Positions 44,455-54,473 of a DNA stretch of 64,000 bases are shown here, one piece after another. Origin of the DNA: Verrucomicrobiales bacterium (GTDB lineage Bacteria; Verrucomicrobiota; Verrucomicrobiia; Verrucomicrobiales; DEV007); contig JARGPI010000008.1 in the NCBI GenBank assembly GCA_029213005.1, positions 124,001 to 188,000 on the forward strand, written 5' to 3'. Positions within the stretch are counted from its first letter, which is position 1. Each line of letters opens with the position of its first letter. The translations under genes were made by a program, and so were the position numbers. Under the pieces are notes generated by a model, which saw only the letters and a program-made list of their open reading frames with translations, searched no databases and had not been told where the DNA came from.

Positions 44455-46743
44455 ATGAGAATTCTTTTTTTTACTACAGCAGTCTTTGCGCTTATTTCGG
44501 GTTCTGTAACGCCCCCGGCTCAAAGCGAAGATATTCACAAAGGTAACTGGATCTCCTGGCGCGGCCCTCTTCAGAGCGGTGTCTCCCTGGAGAGTTATGA
44601 AGGATCCGGAGAACTGGACCCCACCCCGGTTTGGGAAGATGCGATCGCCGGCCGCGGAACTCCTGTGGTTTTCAAAGGCCGACTCTACTCCTGGGGCTAT
44701 CGCGGAAAAGGAGCCGATTTGGAGGAAGTCATCCAGGCGCGGGACGAGAAAACCGGCAAGGTGATCTGGGAAAAGGCGAATCACGACTTCATTTCCGATA
44801 CCATTTACAACCGTTATTCGATCGGATCTCCTGCTGTGGATCCCGAAACCGAGAACGTCATTATCGCCACCACCTTTGGCCTCGTGACCTGCTACTCAAA
44901 AGACGGTGACGAACTCTGGCAGCATTCCATGATTGAGCGTTTCGGCCGCCTCACCTTTCCTAACGGACGCGCCGGAGCACCGGTGATCGACGGCGATATC
45001 GCGATTATCCGCGGAGTCACCAGTTACTGGGGTGCCGACGGTCCAGCTCGCGACCGCTTTTTTGGATTCGATAAAAATACCGGAGAACTTCTCTGGTCAT
45101 CCACCCCGGGTGTGGGTCCTCCTTATCTGAAGGACAGCTCAATGAGCACCCCTTATCTTGAAACCCGTGACGGAAAGCGTGTGTTTTACGCTGGAACCGG
45201 CTGTGGTAACATTGTCTGCGTTAACGTTAATGACGGAACGCCGATTTGGAGATACCAGATTTCAAAAGGAGGCGTCAACAGTTCGCCCCTGATTCTCGGC
45301 GACAACCTGATCTGTATCCACGGTAAAGAGAACCTCGATACGACCGAAATCGGCCGGGCCTTCGCTATCAAGCTTCCTGCTGACTATGATAACACCGGCG
45401 GAGTCGTCGATGAAGAGCAAAAAGGCGCTCCCCGAATCAATGACGTCGAAGTTTGGCGTAACCGCCTCGAAATGTTCACCAGTTCTCCAGTCCTCGTTGA
45501 CGATAAAGTCTATCAGGTGGTGAAAACCGGTTCGCTCTACTGCCTCGATGCCAACAGCGGAAAAACTCTCTGGGAATTGAAACTGGCGAACGAGCAGCTC
45601 CATGCTTCTCCAGCTTATGCCGACGGGAAACTTTATGTTCCGCTTTTCCCCGGTGAGTTTTTTGTGATTGATGTCACCGGTGAAGAAGGAAAAGTTCTTC
45701 AGAAAATCGAATTGGACGGTAACTGCATCGGTTCGCCCGCGATCTGTAATGGAATCGTTTACGTCCACACCACTGAAAAGCTTTACGCCTTCAAAATCAA
45801 GAATGATGGCATCAACTGGGCCGAGGCACCGGTTGCTGAATATCCCGAGGCTGGTGAAGCGGCTAAACTTTCAGCTGTCCCAGTTGATGTGCTGCTTCAG
45901 GCCGGAGGTTCCGCCGATGTAAAAATTCTTCAGGCAGGAGCGAACGGAGTCCCAATTGGCGCCGCGTCTGATGTGAACTTTGCGAAGTTCGTCCCACCTA
46001 CCGCCAAAGTGAAGGCTGAAATGGATGCATCCTTTTCCGGGTCGACTATCTCGGCAGCCGACGACGCGAAGTTGTCCGCCGGTGCCTGGAAAGCCACCAG
46101 TGGTGACCTCAGCGGGATCGTCCGGGGCCGGGTGATTTCCAACCTTCCCTACAACGAAGATTTTGAAGCATTCGAACTCGATGCCGACAGCGTTGCCGGT
46201 GGCAAAATGGCTTACCCGCCACTTCCCTGGATCGGAGCTCGCCTCAAGTGGGAAGTCCGCGAACTGAACGGAACCAAAGTTCTCGCCAAAACCCTGGACC
46301 GGGTTCTTTTCCAGCGGTCTCTCTCCTTTATTGGAGGACCGGAATTGAGCAATTATGCGCTTCAGGCAGACGTGATGACCGACGGTAACCGCCGTGTGAA
46401 ATCCGTTGTTGGTTTGATCAATCAGCGATATATTATCGCGCTGATCGGCAACGCCAATAAACTGGAAATCAGCTCAAATCACGAGCGGGTCAAACACTCA
46501 GTCTCATTTCCGATCTCCGCCAATAAGTGGTACACCTTGAAAACCAAAGTCGATGTCAACGAAGACGGTTCGGGAGTGGTTCGCGGCAAAGCCTGGGTCA
46601 AAGGTGAGCCGGAGCCGGAAGCCTGGACCATCGAATTTGAACATAAAAACGTTCACAAAATGGGAGCCCCCGGCCTGTTCGGGTTCTCCCCGCAAAGCCA
46701 AAAAAGTGTATTCATCGATAACATCGCGATTACGCAAAACTGA
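44455..46743 (+). CDS. Secreted PQQ-like beta-propeller protein with LamG-like C-terminus
   Basis: From ATG 44455 (MRILFFTTAVFALISG) the product has 762 residues with a signal peptide ending near PAQSED. It contains repeated PQQ-like blades (GNWISWRGPLQSG, NTGELLWSSTPG, DGTPIWRYQIS, NSGKTLWELKL), an eight-bladed-type propeller to about residue 450. The C-terminal ~200 residues form a beta-sandwich (YALQADVMTDG...SVVGLINQRYIIALIG...FIDNIAIT) like LamG/concanavalin domains. The catalytic residues of PQQ dehydrogenases are not evident, so it may bind substrate or protein. Common in Planctomycetes and Verrucomicrobia, often near sugar or sulfatase genes. Confidence 0.85.
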   Translation: MRILFFTTAVFALISGSVTPPAQSEDIHKGNWISWRGPLQSGVSLESYEGSGELDPTPVWEDAIAGRGTPVVFKGRLYSWGYRGKGADLEEVIQARDEKTGKVIWEKANHDFISDTIYNRYSIGSPAVDPETENVIIATTFGLVTCYSKDGDELWQHSMIERFGRLTFPNGRAGAPVIDGDIAIIRGVTSYWGADGPARDRFFGFDKNTGELLWSSTPGVGPPYLKDSSMSTPYLETRDGKRVFYAGTGCGNIVCVNVNDGTPIWRYQISKGGVNSSPLILGDNLICIHGKENLDTTEIGRAFAIKLPADYDNTGGVVDEEQKGAPRINDVEVWRNRLEMFTSSPVLVDDKVYQVVKTGSLYCLDANSGKTLWELKLANEQLHASPAYADGKLYVPLFPGEFFVIDVTGEEGKVLQKIELDGNCIGSPAICNGIVYVHTTEKLYAFKIKNDGINWAEAPVAEYPEAGEAAKLSAVPVDVLLQAGGSADVKILQAGANGVPIGAASDVNFAKFVPPTAKVKAEMDASFSGSTISAADDAKLSAGAWKATSGDLSGIVRGRVISNLPYNEDFEAFELDADSVAGGKMAYPPLPWIGARLKWEVRELNGTKVLAKTLDRVLFQRSLSFIGGPELSNYALQADVMTDGNRRVKSVVGLINQRYIIALIGNANKLEISSNHERVKHSVSFPISANKWYTLKTKVDVNEDGSGVVRGKAWVKGEPEPEAWTIEFEHKNVHKMGAPGLFGFSPQSQKSVFIDNIAITQN

Positions 46744-46830
46744 TTTTTCTTAATTTTCCCTGCCCTGACTTTTATCGTAAGAGTTGGGGCAGATTTGCTT
46801 AACAACTTGCAACAATTGTTTTCTACCAAT

Positions 46831-48822
46831 ATGAAATCACTGATCACCATCACCAGCCTTGCTCTCGCCGGGCTCTTAGTCACATCGTGCGAGAAACCCG
46901 ATGTGGATCCGGAAACCTCGGAAGCTGTGGAGGCAGCATCTGAAAGCGTCAAAGAGGCTGCATCCGATGTGGCCGAAGCCGTCACCGAAGCGACGCCCAA
47001 CGCGGCTCAAGCGGTGAAGGATGTCACCCATGCTGCCGAAAAAGCGGCCGGCGAAGCTAAAGAGCTAGCGGTTGATGCGATTGATGCGGTTAAGGAAGTC
47101 GCCCAGAAACCTGCCGTGCAGGAGAAAATCGAAGAGGTGAAGGAAGCGGTAACTGCCACTCAGGAAGCCGTTGAGGAAAAGGTCACGGAAGTGAAAACCG
47201 ATCTGGCTGAGAAAGTCGCCGACTCCGCAGAAGCTGTTGCCGAAAAAGCGGAGGAAGTCTCCAAGCCAAAACCAGCTGAAGCGGAAGCTGCTGCTGCGGA
47301 AGCACCAGCAACTGAGACGGCCGACACATCAATGTCCGGCGAATGGCCGCAGTGGGGACACAACGGATCGAACAATATGTATTCGCCAGCGAAGAATATT
47401 CCTCTGGATATTACTGCCGGAGAAATTGACAGCGAAGGTCATGTCACCGACGCGAAGAACGCCAAGTGGGTGGTAAAGCTCGGCTCACAAGCCTACGGAA
47501 CTCCCACCATTCAAGGTGGTCGTATCCTAGTTGGAACCAACAATGAGGAACCTCGACTGGACTCCATCAAAGGGGACCGCGGCATCGTGCTTTGCCTTGA
47601 TGAAGAAAGCGGCGAACTCAACTGGCAGTTCTCAGTGCCGAAGCTGGGTGCCGGTAAAGTTTCCGACTGGGAATTCCTCGGAATTTGTTCATCAGTGTTA
47701 ATCGACGGAAAACACGGTTACGTCGTTACCAACCGGGGCGAAATCATCTGCCTCGACCTTTATGGAATGAGCGACGGCAACGACGGCCCTTTCCAGACTG
47801 AAGGCAAATATATGGTCGGAGGACTTGAGAAAATGGACGAGTCCGAGCCTGTAGAAGTTGGCGATAAAGACGCCGACATCGTGTGGGGTTACGACATGCG
47901 TTCCGAACTGGGAGCATTCCCTCACAACATCACTTCAAGTTCAGTTGTGCTGTCCGGAGACAATGTTTTCTGTTCAACTTCAAACGGTGTTGACTGGTCT
48001 CACATCAACATTCCGGCACCTAGCGCGCCATCATTTATCGCCCTTGATAAGAAAACCGGTGAACTGAGCGCTGAAGAAGCGAGCGGAATCTCCGAGCGGG
48101 TTATGCACTGTAACTGGTCATCTCCAGCAGCAGGTGTGATCAACGGAAAAGACACAGTCGTTTTCGGTGCGGGTGACGGTTGGGCCTACGGCTACGCCGC
48201 CAACGAATTTGATACCGAAGAAGACGGAGGCGAGACCTTCAATTTGATGAAGGAACTCTGGAAAGTCGATTGCTGTCCGAAAGAGTATCGTTTCAACGAT
48301 GCTGGTGAACCAATCAAATACGCCACTTACCCCGGACCATCTGAGATCATTTCCTCACCGGTTATCGCGAACAACAAAGTCTACATCTGTATCGGCCAGG
48401 ATCCGGAGCATGGTGAAGGGGTTGGATGTGTGACCTGTATCGATCCTACTAAAGGAACCGAGGAAGATGCCATCGTTTGGCAGTTTAAAGGTGTAGGCAG
48501 AACGATCTCCACCCCTTCAATCGCCGACGGACTTCTCTATATCGCTGATTACTCCGGTCGTCTCTACTGCCTCGATGCAGAGACTGGTGAGCAACTGTGG
48601 GATCACGACACTTTCTCTCATATCTGGGGCTCTACCCTTGTCGTTGACGGTAAAGTTTTCCTCGGAAACGAAGACGGCGAGTTAGTCGTTCTCAAACACG
48701 GTAGAGAAAAAGAGGAACTGGCTACCATCAGTTATCCTGCTCCGATTTATTCAACCTGCGTTGTCGCAAACAATACTTTGTATGTCATGACTCAGACTCA
48801 CCTTTACGCTTACAAGCAGTAG
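46831..48822 (+). CDS. PQQ-like beta-propeller lipoprotein with LEA-like helical stalk
   Basis: From ATG 46831 (MKSLITITSLALAGLLVTSC) the 663-residue product is a lipoprotein: the lipobox LVTSC puts the acylated Cys near residue 20. Residues about 28-165 are an amphipathic helical run of Ala, Glu, Lys and Val in roughly 11-residue units (VKEAASDVAEAVTEA, AAEKAAGEAKELAVDA), like LEA or apolipoprotein repeats. The propeller follows (GEWPQWGHNGSNNMYSP, LVVDGKVFLGNEDGELVVL) to the C-terminus. This suggests a membrane-tethered stalk holding a substrate-binding propeller out in the periplasm. It follows the first propeller gene on the same strand. Confidence 0.85.
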   Translation: MKSLITITSLALAGLLVTSCEKPDVDPETSEAVEAASESVKEAASDVAEAVTEATPNAAQAVKDVTHAAEKAAGEAKELAVDAIDAVKEVAQKPAVQEKIEEVKEAVTATQEAVEEKVTEVKTDLAEKVADSAEAVAEKAEEVSKPKPAEAEAAAAEAPATETADTSMSGEWPQWGHNGSNNMYSPAKNIPLDITAGEIDSEGHVTDAKNAKWVVKLGSQAYGTPTIQGGRILVGTNNEEPRLDSIKGDRGIVLCLDEESGELNWQFSVPKLGAGKVSDWEFLGICSSVLIDGKHGYVVTNRGEIICLDLYGMSDGNDGPFQTEGKYMVGGLEKMDESEPVEVGDKDADIVWGYDMRSELGAFPHNITSSSVVLSGDNVFCSTSNGVDWSHINIPAPSAPSFIALDKKTGELSAEEASGISERVMHCNWSSPAAGVINGKDTVVFGAGDGWAYGYAANEFDTEEDGGETFNLMKELWKVDCCPKEYRFNDAGEPIKYATYPGPSEIISSPVIANNKVYICIGQDPEHGEGVGCVTCIDPTKGTEEDAIVWQFKGVGRTISTPSIADGLLYIADYSGRLYCLDAETGEQLWDHDTFSHIWGSTLVVDGKVFLGNEDGELVVLKHGREKEELATISYPAPIYSTCVVANNTLYVMTQTHLYAYKQ

Positions 48823-48831
48823 AAATCACTT

Positions 48832-49053
48832 ATGAAGCGTTGGGTTATCGTAATCGGTTTCATCGTATTAGCGGTGTTACATCAAGACATTTGGAACTGG
48901 GATAAGAGCAATCTTGTCTTTGGCTTCCTGCCTGTTGGTCTCGCCTACCATGCCGGCTATTCTATAGTCGCCGCCCTGTTCTGGGCTGGCGTGGTATTCT
49001 TTGCCTGGCCCACCCATCTCGAGGAATGGGCCGAAGGCGGAGACAAAAAGTAA
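48832..49053 (+). CDS. DUF3311-family small membrane protein
   Basis: A 73-residue protein with two membrane helices (WVIVIGFIVLAVLHQDIW and VAALFWAGVVFFAWP). The sequence VFGFLPVGLAYHAGYSIVAALFW matches DUF3311, small proteins that nearly always sit beside a sodium:solute symporter, as here (78 bases upstream of it). It is probably an accessory or stabilising subunit of the transporter. It starts 9 bases after the lipoprotein stop. Confidence 0.85.
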   Translation: MKRWVIVIGFIVLAVLHQDIWNWDKSNLVFGFLPVGLAYHAGYSIVAALFWAGVVFFAWPTHLEEWAEGGDKK

Positions 49054-49068
49054 TCACAACACCCGAAT

Positions 49069-49103
49069 TGTACCCTGTACACTCAGAAGTTGTACAGGGT
49101 ACA
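49069..49103. repeat. 22-bp-phased TGTAC repeat, locus D (inverted pair)
   Basis: TGTACCCTGTACA (49069-49081) and TGTACAGGGTACA (49091-49103), both perfect copies, opposite orientation, starting 22 bases apart. They fill the spacer between the DUF3311 gene and its symporter, ending 27 bases before the symporter start. Confidence 0.9.
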
Positions 49104-49130
49104 GTCATCAAATATTTAAATCGATAGAGC

Positions 49131-50729
49131 ATGGAAGTCAGCTACACACCACTCGTTATTATCGTGATCTACCTGTCGCTTCTTTTAGCGATGGCGATGT
49201 TCAGCGGTAAATTATTTCGCGGAACCTCAAAAGACTACTTCGTTGCGAGCCATTCCATCGGCCCGTTTATGTTGTTAATGTCCGTTTTCGGCACCACTAT
49301 GACGGCATTCGCCCTCGTAGGTTCAACCGGTAAATCGTTCCAGATTGGAGTCGGGACTTACGGCTTGATGGCATCGTCATCGGGACTGATCCATGCCGCC
49401 TGCTTTTTCCTTATCGGAATTAAGGTTTGGGCAATCGCAAAACGTCACGGCTACGTTACCCAGATCCAGTTTTTTCGGAGCCGCTTTGAATCCAGTGCTC
49501 TCGGCTATCTGCTTTTCCCTATTTTGGTTTTACTGGTGATTCCCTATCTCTTGATCGGGGTGATTGGTTCGTATCGCGTCCTCGGGCCGATGACCAAAGG
49601 TATGTTTCCGGATCTCTTTTCCAGCACAGGTGGTTCCCTGCCACCGTGGTTGATTGGGATCGTGATTTGCGGAGTGGTTCTGGCTTACATTTTCGCGGGA
49701 GGTTCCCGGGCAGCAGCCTGGGCCAACACCTTCCAAACAATCGTGTTTATGGCGATGGGTGTCCTCGCATTTCTGCTGGTTTCAAAAGCGTTTGGCGGAT
49801 TGTCCGCTGCGATTGAGCAAGCCAATGCCGCTCACCTTGTCCGCACGCCGAGCGAATTGGAAATCACGACCTCGGCAGGAAAAGCGATTCGGGATATCGG
49901 GATTCACCCCGTCACCTTCCTGACCTACATGTTCATCCCACTTTCAGTCGGGATGTTCCCTCACCTTTTCCAACACTGGTTAACCGCAAAAAGTGCCAAG
50001 ACTTTCAAACTGACGGTGATCGCTCACCCGCTCTGTATCATGGTGGTCTGGGTTCCCTGTGTTTTACTTGGACTCTGGGCAACCGGCGTTTTCAGCCCCA
50101 ACCCATCATCCGCCTGGCCACCTCCGGCTTTCAAAGTGATCGGTGGAGCCGGCGACGCCGAGGTGGGAAAAGTTCTCAGCGTGATGATCAACATGCTGAT
50201 CCACAAACCGATCATTGTCGGTCTGGTCACCGCGGGAATTCTTGCAGCGATCATGTCGTCTCTCGATTCCCAGTTTCTCTGTCTCGGAACGATTTTTACC
50301 AACGATGTGGTGCTTCACAACAAACCGGAAGGTCACTTTACTGACAAACAGCAGGTTCTCATCGCCCGCGGCTTTATCGTCGGGATTGTGGCGTTGACCT
50401 TCATCCTGTCATTACTTCTCAAAAACGTGCAGAATGTTTTCGACCTCGCCGTCTGGAGTTTCTCCGGGTTCGGAGCGCTCACCGCGCTGGTGATCCCGGC
50501 ACTCTACTGGAAGGGCGCGACCAAACACGGGGCATTTGCCTGCGTTATCGCTGTTGCCGTTACCTGGATCTTTTTCTTCTGGAAATCGGGTTGGGGCGGC
50601 GAGTACACCGTGGCTCACATCATGCCGGTGGCGATTTGTTTTATGGCAGGACTCATTTCCATGATCGTGGTTTCCCTGTTTACCCAAAAACCATCCGAAG
50701 AAACCATCCGTAAATTCTTCGTCCAATAG
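49131..50729 (+). CDS. Sodium:solute symporter (SSS) family protein
   Basis: The 532-residue protein has about 13 membrane helices and SSS features: FVASHSIGPFMLLMSVFGTTMTAFALVG near the start, a LAYIFAGGSRAAAW segment, and LAAIMSSLDSQFLCLGTIFTNDV, with the serines of the second sodium site. Relatives of PanF/PutP/acetate permeases import organic acids, amino acids or sugars. Substrate is unknown, but the enzymes immediately downstream handle an acid/aldehyde/alcohol set, so a carboxylate or polyol is likely. The DUF3311 gene is its usual partner. Confidence 0.92.
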   Translation: MEVSYTPLVIIVIYLSLLLAMAMFSGKLFRGTSKDYFVASHSIGPFMLLMSVFGTTMTAFALVGSTGKSFQIGVGTYGLMASSSGLIHAACFFLIGIKVWAIAKRHGYVTQIQFFRSRFESSALGYLLFPILVLLVIPYLLIGVIGSYRVLGPMTKGMFPDLFSSTGGSLPPWLIGIVICGVVLAYIFAGGSRAAAWANTFQTIVFMAMGVLAFLLVSKAFGGLSAAIEQANAAHLVRTPSELEITTSAGKAIRDIGIHPVTFLTYMFIPLSVGMFPHLFQHWLTAKSAKTFKLTVIAHPLCIMVVWVPCVLLGLWATGVFSPNPSSAWPPPAFKVIGGAGDAEVGKVLSVMINMLIHKPIIVGLVTAGILAAIMSSLDSQFLCLGTIFTNDVVLHNKPEGHFTDKQQVLIARGFIVGIVALTFILSLLLKNVQNVFDLAVWSFSGFGALTALVIPALYWKGATKHGAFACVIAVAVTWIFFFWKSGWGGEYTVAHIMPVAICFMAGLISMIVVSLFTQKPSEETIRKFFVQ

Positions 50730-50764
50730 GACGGAGTAAACCTAACTCGAAAGATTTTTTTAAC

Positions 50765-51829
50765 ATGACACCTGACGAAGCAAAAGACCAACTCGATGCC
50801 CGGGTCCGCGAGATGATGACCTGGCATTTCTCAGAGGAAACCGGTTGCCCTTTCTGGCTGGACTGGAAAAAAGAAGCAGGCTGGGATCCCCGTGAAGAAG
50901 TCAAGGGAATCGACGATATCGTAAAGTTCGATCACTTTCAGGACGAATGGCTTCGGGAAGAGAAAAACGAGCGTTTTGTGCCAAATGCCTACAAAGGCAA
51001 ACCTTTCAATGTCTTTGAAACCGGTGGCACGACCGGCTGCCCGAAACAGCGGGTCGGATGGGAAGATTACAAGCACGACTACGAGCAGTTCTCAGACCAA
51101 CTTCTCGACGAGTACTTCCCGAAAGGCGGAAACTGGATCATGGTCGGCCCGACGGGCCCCCGTCGTTTGAGACTTGCCGTGGAGCATCTTGCCAACCATC
51201 GCGGAGGAAGTTGCTACCATGTAGACCTCGATCCCCGCTGGGTAAAGCGTTTGATCGGCAGAAAGGAACTCGATCAGGTCGAACGCTACCAGGCGCACGT
51301 GATGGAGCAGGCGGTGAATATCATCAGAGCCCGTGATATATCCTGTATTTTTACCACACCGAAGCTGCTCGCTTCGATTGGGGAACGGATTTCGATTCCA
51401 AGCCACGGTATCAAAGGCTGCTTTTGCGGTGGGACATCGATGACGCCGGAATACGTTCGCTTTCTTCAGGAAGAAGTTCTGGAAAACGAGGCTCTCTTTG
51501 TGCCGACCTACGGAAACACCCTGATGGGTCTCGCCGTCAGTATTCCGGAAGAGCTTCAGCAAAACAATTACAGCGTAACCTATTGGGCTCCACAGCCCCG
51601 GGCCGCGCTGAGAATTGTTGATCCCGAAGACACCGCAAAAACGATGGGATACGGTGAGTACGGTCGGGTTGAGCTGACCACTCTCACCCACGAATTTTTC
51701 ATGCCACGCTTCCTCGAACGTGACGAAGCGATCCGTCGCAAACCTCACGAGAAATACCCCTGGGACGGAGTTGGTGACGTGCGTCCTTTCGGCGCCTTAA
51801 CCAAGTCGGTAATTGAAGGGGTTTACTAA
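50765..51829 (+). CDS. AMP-forming (LuxE/PaaK-like) acyl-activating enzyme
   Basis: A 354-residue adenylate-forming enzyme. The ATP-binding loop FETGGTTGCPKQRVGW (residues 84-99) has the TGGTTG-P-K pattern, and PTYGNTLMG and YGEYGRVELTTLTHEFFMPR match the A5 and A7-A8 regions. It lacks the usual ~100-residue mobile C-terminal domain, like LuxE acyl-protein synthetases. It probably activates a carboxylic acid as acyl-AMP and may pass it to a protein cysteine. Nine bases separate it from a LuxC-like reductase gene, which strengthens that reading. The substrate is unknown. Confidence 0.7.
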   Translation: MTPDEAKDQLDARVREMMTWHFSEETGCPFWLDWKKEAGWDPREEVKGIDDIVKFDHFQDEWLREEKNERFVPNAYKGKPFNVFETGGTTGCPKQRVGWEDYKHDYEQFSDQLLDEYFPKGGNWIMVGPTGPRRLRLAVEHLANHRGGSCYHVDLDPRWVKRLIGRKELDQVERYQAHVMEQAVNIIRARDISCIFTTPKLLASIGERISIPSHGIKGCFCGGTSMTPEYVRFLQEEVLENEALFVPTYGNTLMGLAVSIPEELQQNNYSVTYWAPQPRAALRIVDPEDTAKTMGYGEYGRVELTTLTHEFFMPRFLERDEAIRRKPHEKYPWDGVGDVRPFGALTKSVIEGVY

Positions 51830-51838
51830 GGCAGCCAG

Positions 51839-53278
51839 ATGAAAACACCTCACATCCCAATTCTTCGTCAGGGACGTCCATACAAATCACTCGACGTTCA
51901 GTCGATTGAGAAGCTTGGGACGGATGAGCCGGCCGTGGAGATCAGTTTCGCCTGTGCGGATATGATCAAACACGATATGCTGAAGATGGACAAAGCTCGC
52001 GCCAAACTGCGGGCCATGAAGTCGTCGGATCTTATCGAAATCACCAAACGGGCCGGTGAAATTTTCCTGAATGACGACCTTCCAGTGGGAATCGACGGGG
52101 AACCTCAATCACCCGAAGATTACGTTCAGGCACTCGCCTCGACAAGCGGGCTCCCCCACTCCCTGATCCGCATGAACATGAAGCGGCTCGGTGGGATTTT
52201 CGGTGATATCGAAACGATTTTCCGCGGCCTGACCCGCGGCCTGGATATCGAAGTGCTCGATAAAGGATACGGTGAACAAGGCGGCGCACCGGTCAGCTTT
52301 TCTCCCAACACCACAGAGCTTGCGGTCATTCTGCCGAGCAACTCCCCGGCAGTGAATGCGCTGTGGATTCCTTCAATCGCGATGAAAATCCCAGTGCTTT
52401 TGAAACCGGGACGGGAAGAGCCCTGGACGCCCTGGAGAATCATTCTAGCATTTATCAAAGCCGGTTGTCCGGAGGAAGCCTTTTCTCTTTATCCGACCGC
52501 CCACGACGGCTCGGGAGCCATTATTCGCCGCGCCGGAAGGTGTATGCTCTTCGGAGACGATTCAACGGTGAAACAGCATGAGCACGATCCCCGGATCGAA
52601 GTTCACGGCACCGGCTACTCAAAACTCGTCATTGGCGAGGATGAGATCGAAAACTGGGAAAAGTACATCGATACCATCGTCGAATCTGTATCCGCAAACT
52701 CCGGACGGAGCTGTATTTGTACCTCGACGATTGTGGTCCCCAAATACGGTGATGAAATCGCCGAGGCGGTCGCAAAGCGGGTCGCAGAAATTTACCCTCG
52801 CTCGCAGGACGACCCCGATGCGAAACTGTCCGGGTTTGCCAATCCAAAATTTGCCGAGTGGATCAACGAAGCGGTTGAAACCGGCCTGGAATCGCCGGGT
52901 TCCACTGATGTCACCGCCAAATACCGGAAAGGTGATCGCTTCATGATGAAAGACGGCATGAATTACCTTCAGCCGACCATCGTCAGGGTCGATTCTTTCG
53001 ATGAAGATCTCGCAATCCGCGAATTTCTTTTTCCTTTTGCCTCCGTGGTCGAATGTCCGCAGGCAGAGGTTCTCGACAAGATTGGCCCATCTCTGGTGGT
53101 CACCGCCATCACCAAAGATCTTGAGTGGATTAACGAACTTTTCGACTGCCCGACGATTGATCGTCTTAACATCGGAAACGTCCCTACCAACCGGATCAAG
53201 TGGGATCAACCGCACGAAGGCAACTTGTTTGAGTTTCTTTATTCACGCCGCTCATTCCAGATTGCAGAGATTGCGTGA
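51839..53278 (+). CDS. Aldehyde dehydrogenase-superfamily, LuxC-like reductase
   Basis: The 479-residue protein belongs to the aldehyde dehydrogenase superfamily but not to the classic NAD type. LAVILPSNSPAVNALWIPSIAMKIPVLLKPG forms the cofactor fold, and the nucleophile is in SGRSCICTSTIVV (Cys near residue 291). The first 150 residues are unusual and helical. LuxC-type enzymes reduce an acyl group bound to a partner or CoA to the aldehyde. Its partner here is the LuxE-like gene directly before, followed 18 bases later by an iron alcohol dehydrogenase. Direction of the net reaction (reduction or oxidation) cannot be told. Confidence 0.7.
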   Translation: MKTPHIPILRQGRPYKSLDVQSIEKLGTDEPAVEISFACADMIKHDMLKMDKARAKLRAMKSSDLIEITKRAGEIFLNDDLPVGIDGEPQSPEDYVQALASTSGLPHSLIRMNMKRLGGIFGDIETIFRGLTRGLDIEVLDKGYGEQGGAPVSFSPNTTELAVILPSNSPAVNALWIPSIAMKIPVLLKPGREEPWTPWRIILAFIKAGCPEEAFSLYPTAHDGSGAIIRRAGRCMLFGDDSTVKQHEHDPRIEVHGTGYSKLVIGEDEIENWEKYIDTIVESVSANSGRSCICTSTIVVPKYGDEIAEAVAKRVAEIYPRSQDDPDAKLSGFANPKFAEWINEAVETGLESPGSTDVTAKYRKGDRFMMKDGMNYLQPTIVRVDSFDEDLAIREFLFPFASVVECPQAEVLDKIGPSLVVTAITKDLEWINELFDCPTIDRLNIGNVPTNRIKWDQPHEGNLFEFLYSRRSFQIAEIA

Positions 53279-53296
53279 CCGCGTAGTCTCCTTGTC

Positions 53297-54469
53297 ATGT
53301 CCGCCGTTAGTGCCATCAACGTTGAGTCTCTCTGCGAGGGATTTGAGGTTCCCGATTCCGTAAAGCGCTTTGAAAACGTGCCGAATCGAGAGGTCATTTT
53401 CGGCTGCGGGACACTCACCCGGATCGGTAGCAAATGCGCCGAACTGGGTGGATCACGGGTCCTGATTGTCACCGACCCCGGCATCGCAAAAACCGGGCAT
53501 CCACTGCGGGCGGCGGATTCGATCCTGGAGGCAGATAAAAGCGCCTTCATTTTCGATGATGTTCACGAAAACCCCACCACCGATGACGTGGAGCGATGCG
53601 TCGAATTTGCGAGGCAGAACCGGATCGATTTGATCGTCGGGCTGGGCGGCGGATCCAGCATGGACACTGCGAAGGGATGCAACTTCATCCTCACAAACGG
53701 CGGTGAAATGAAGGATTACTGGGGAGTCGATAAAGCGCCCAAAATGATGCTTCCCTTTATCGCAGTTCCCACGACCTCCGGAACCGGTAGCGAATGCCAG
53801 AGTTTTGCGCTGATTGCCGATGCCAAAACCCACGCTAAAATGGCCTGCGGCGACAAAAAGGCCGCTGCCGCCGTCGCGATTCTCGACCCGGAGCTGACCG
53901 TGACCCAACCCTACGCGGTGACGAGCCACACCGGGATTGATGCCATCGCTCACGCTCTTGAGACCGCGGTTTGCAAAAAACGTACCGAAATTTCATCCGC
54001 CTATTCTTCAGCGGCCTGGCACCTGCTAAATTCAGGCTTCGAAAAAGTCCTCCGCTCGCCCGAAGACATCGTGTCCCGGGCTCAGATGCAACTTGGAGCC
54101 GCTTTTGCCGGAGCCGCGATCGAAAATTCCATGCTCGGAATTGCCCACTCCTGCGCCAACCCGTTGACCGCCCATTTTGGCATTGTTCACGGTCAAGCCG
54201 TCGGAGTGATGTTGCCCCATGTGATCGATTTTAATTCCAGAGGTTCAGATGCTGCGGAAATCTACCAGAGTCTGGGAACCGGCCTCTCCACCCGGATTAC
54301 GGAATTGTTACAGGTCGGCGGCATCAAGACCAGACTCAGTGAACTGAAGTTCGATGAGGCAAAACTACCTCAACTTTCCGAAGAAGCCGCCGCACAGTGG
54401 ACCGCTCAATTCAATCCTGTCCCGGTGACAGCTTCGGACTTGCAGGAAGTTTACCAAAACGCTATTTAG
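53297..54469 (+). CDS. Iron-containing alcohol dehydrogenase
   Basis: The 390-residue protein has the group III alcohol dehydrogenase pattern: IFGCGTLTRIG, GLGGGSSMDTAKGCNFI (NAD-binding), PTTSGTGSECQSFALI, SHTGIDAIAHALE and the metal ligands in AHSCANPLTAHFGIVHGQAVGVMLPHVIDFN. It interconverts an alcohol and an aldehyde with NAD(P). Position suggests it acts on the product or precursor of the LuxC-like enzyme, 18 bases upstream. Length is normal. Confidence 0.93.
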   Translation: MSAVSAINVESLCEGFEVPDSVKRFENVPNREVIFGCGTLTRIGSKCAELGGSRVLIVTDPGIAKTGHPLRAADSILEADKSAFIFDDVHENPTTDDVERCVEFARQNRIDLIVGLGGGSSMDTAKGCNFILTNGGEMKDYWGVDKAPKMMLPFIAVPTTSGTGSECQSFALIADAKTHAKMACGDKKAAAAVAILDPELTVTQPYAVTSHTGIDAIAHALETAVCKKRTEISSAYSSAAWHLLNSGFEKVLRSPEDIVSRAQMQLGAAFAGAAIENSMLGIAHSCANPLTAHFGIVHGQAVGVMLPHVIDFNSRGSDAAEIYQSLGTGLSTRITELLQVGGIKTRLSELKFDEAKLPQLSEEAAAQWTAQFNPVPVTASDLQEVYQNAI

Positions 54470-54473
54470 CCCC

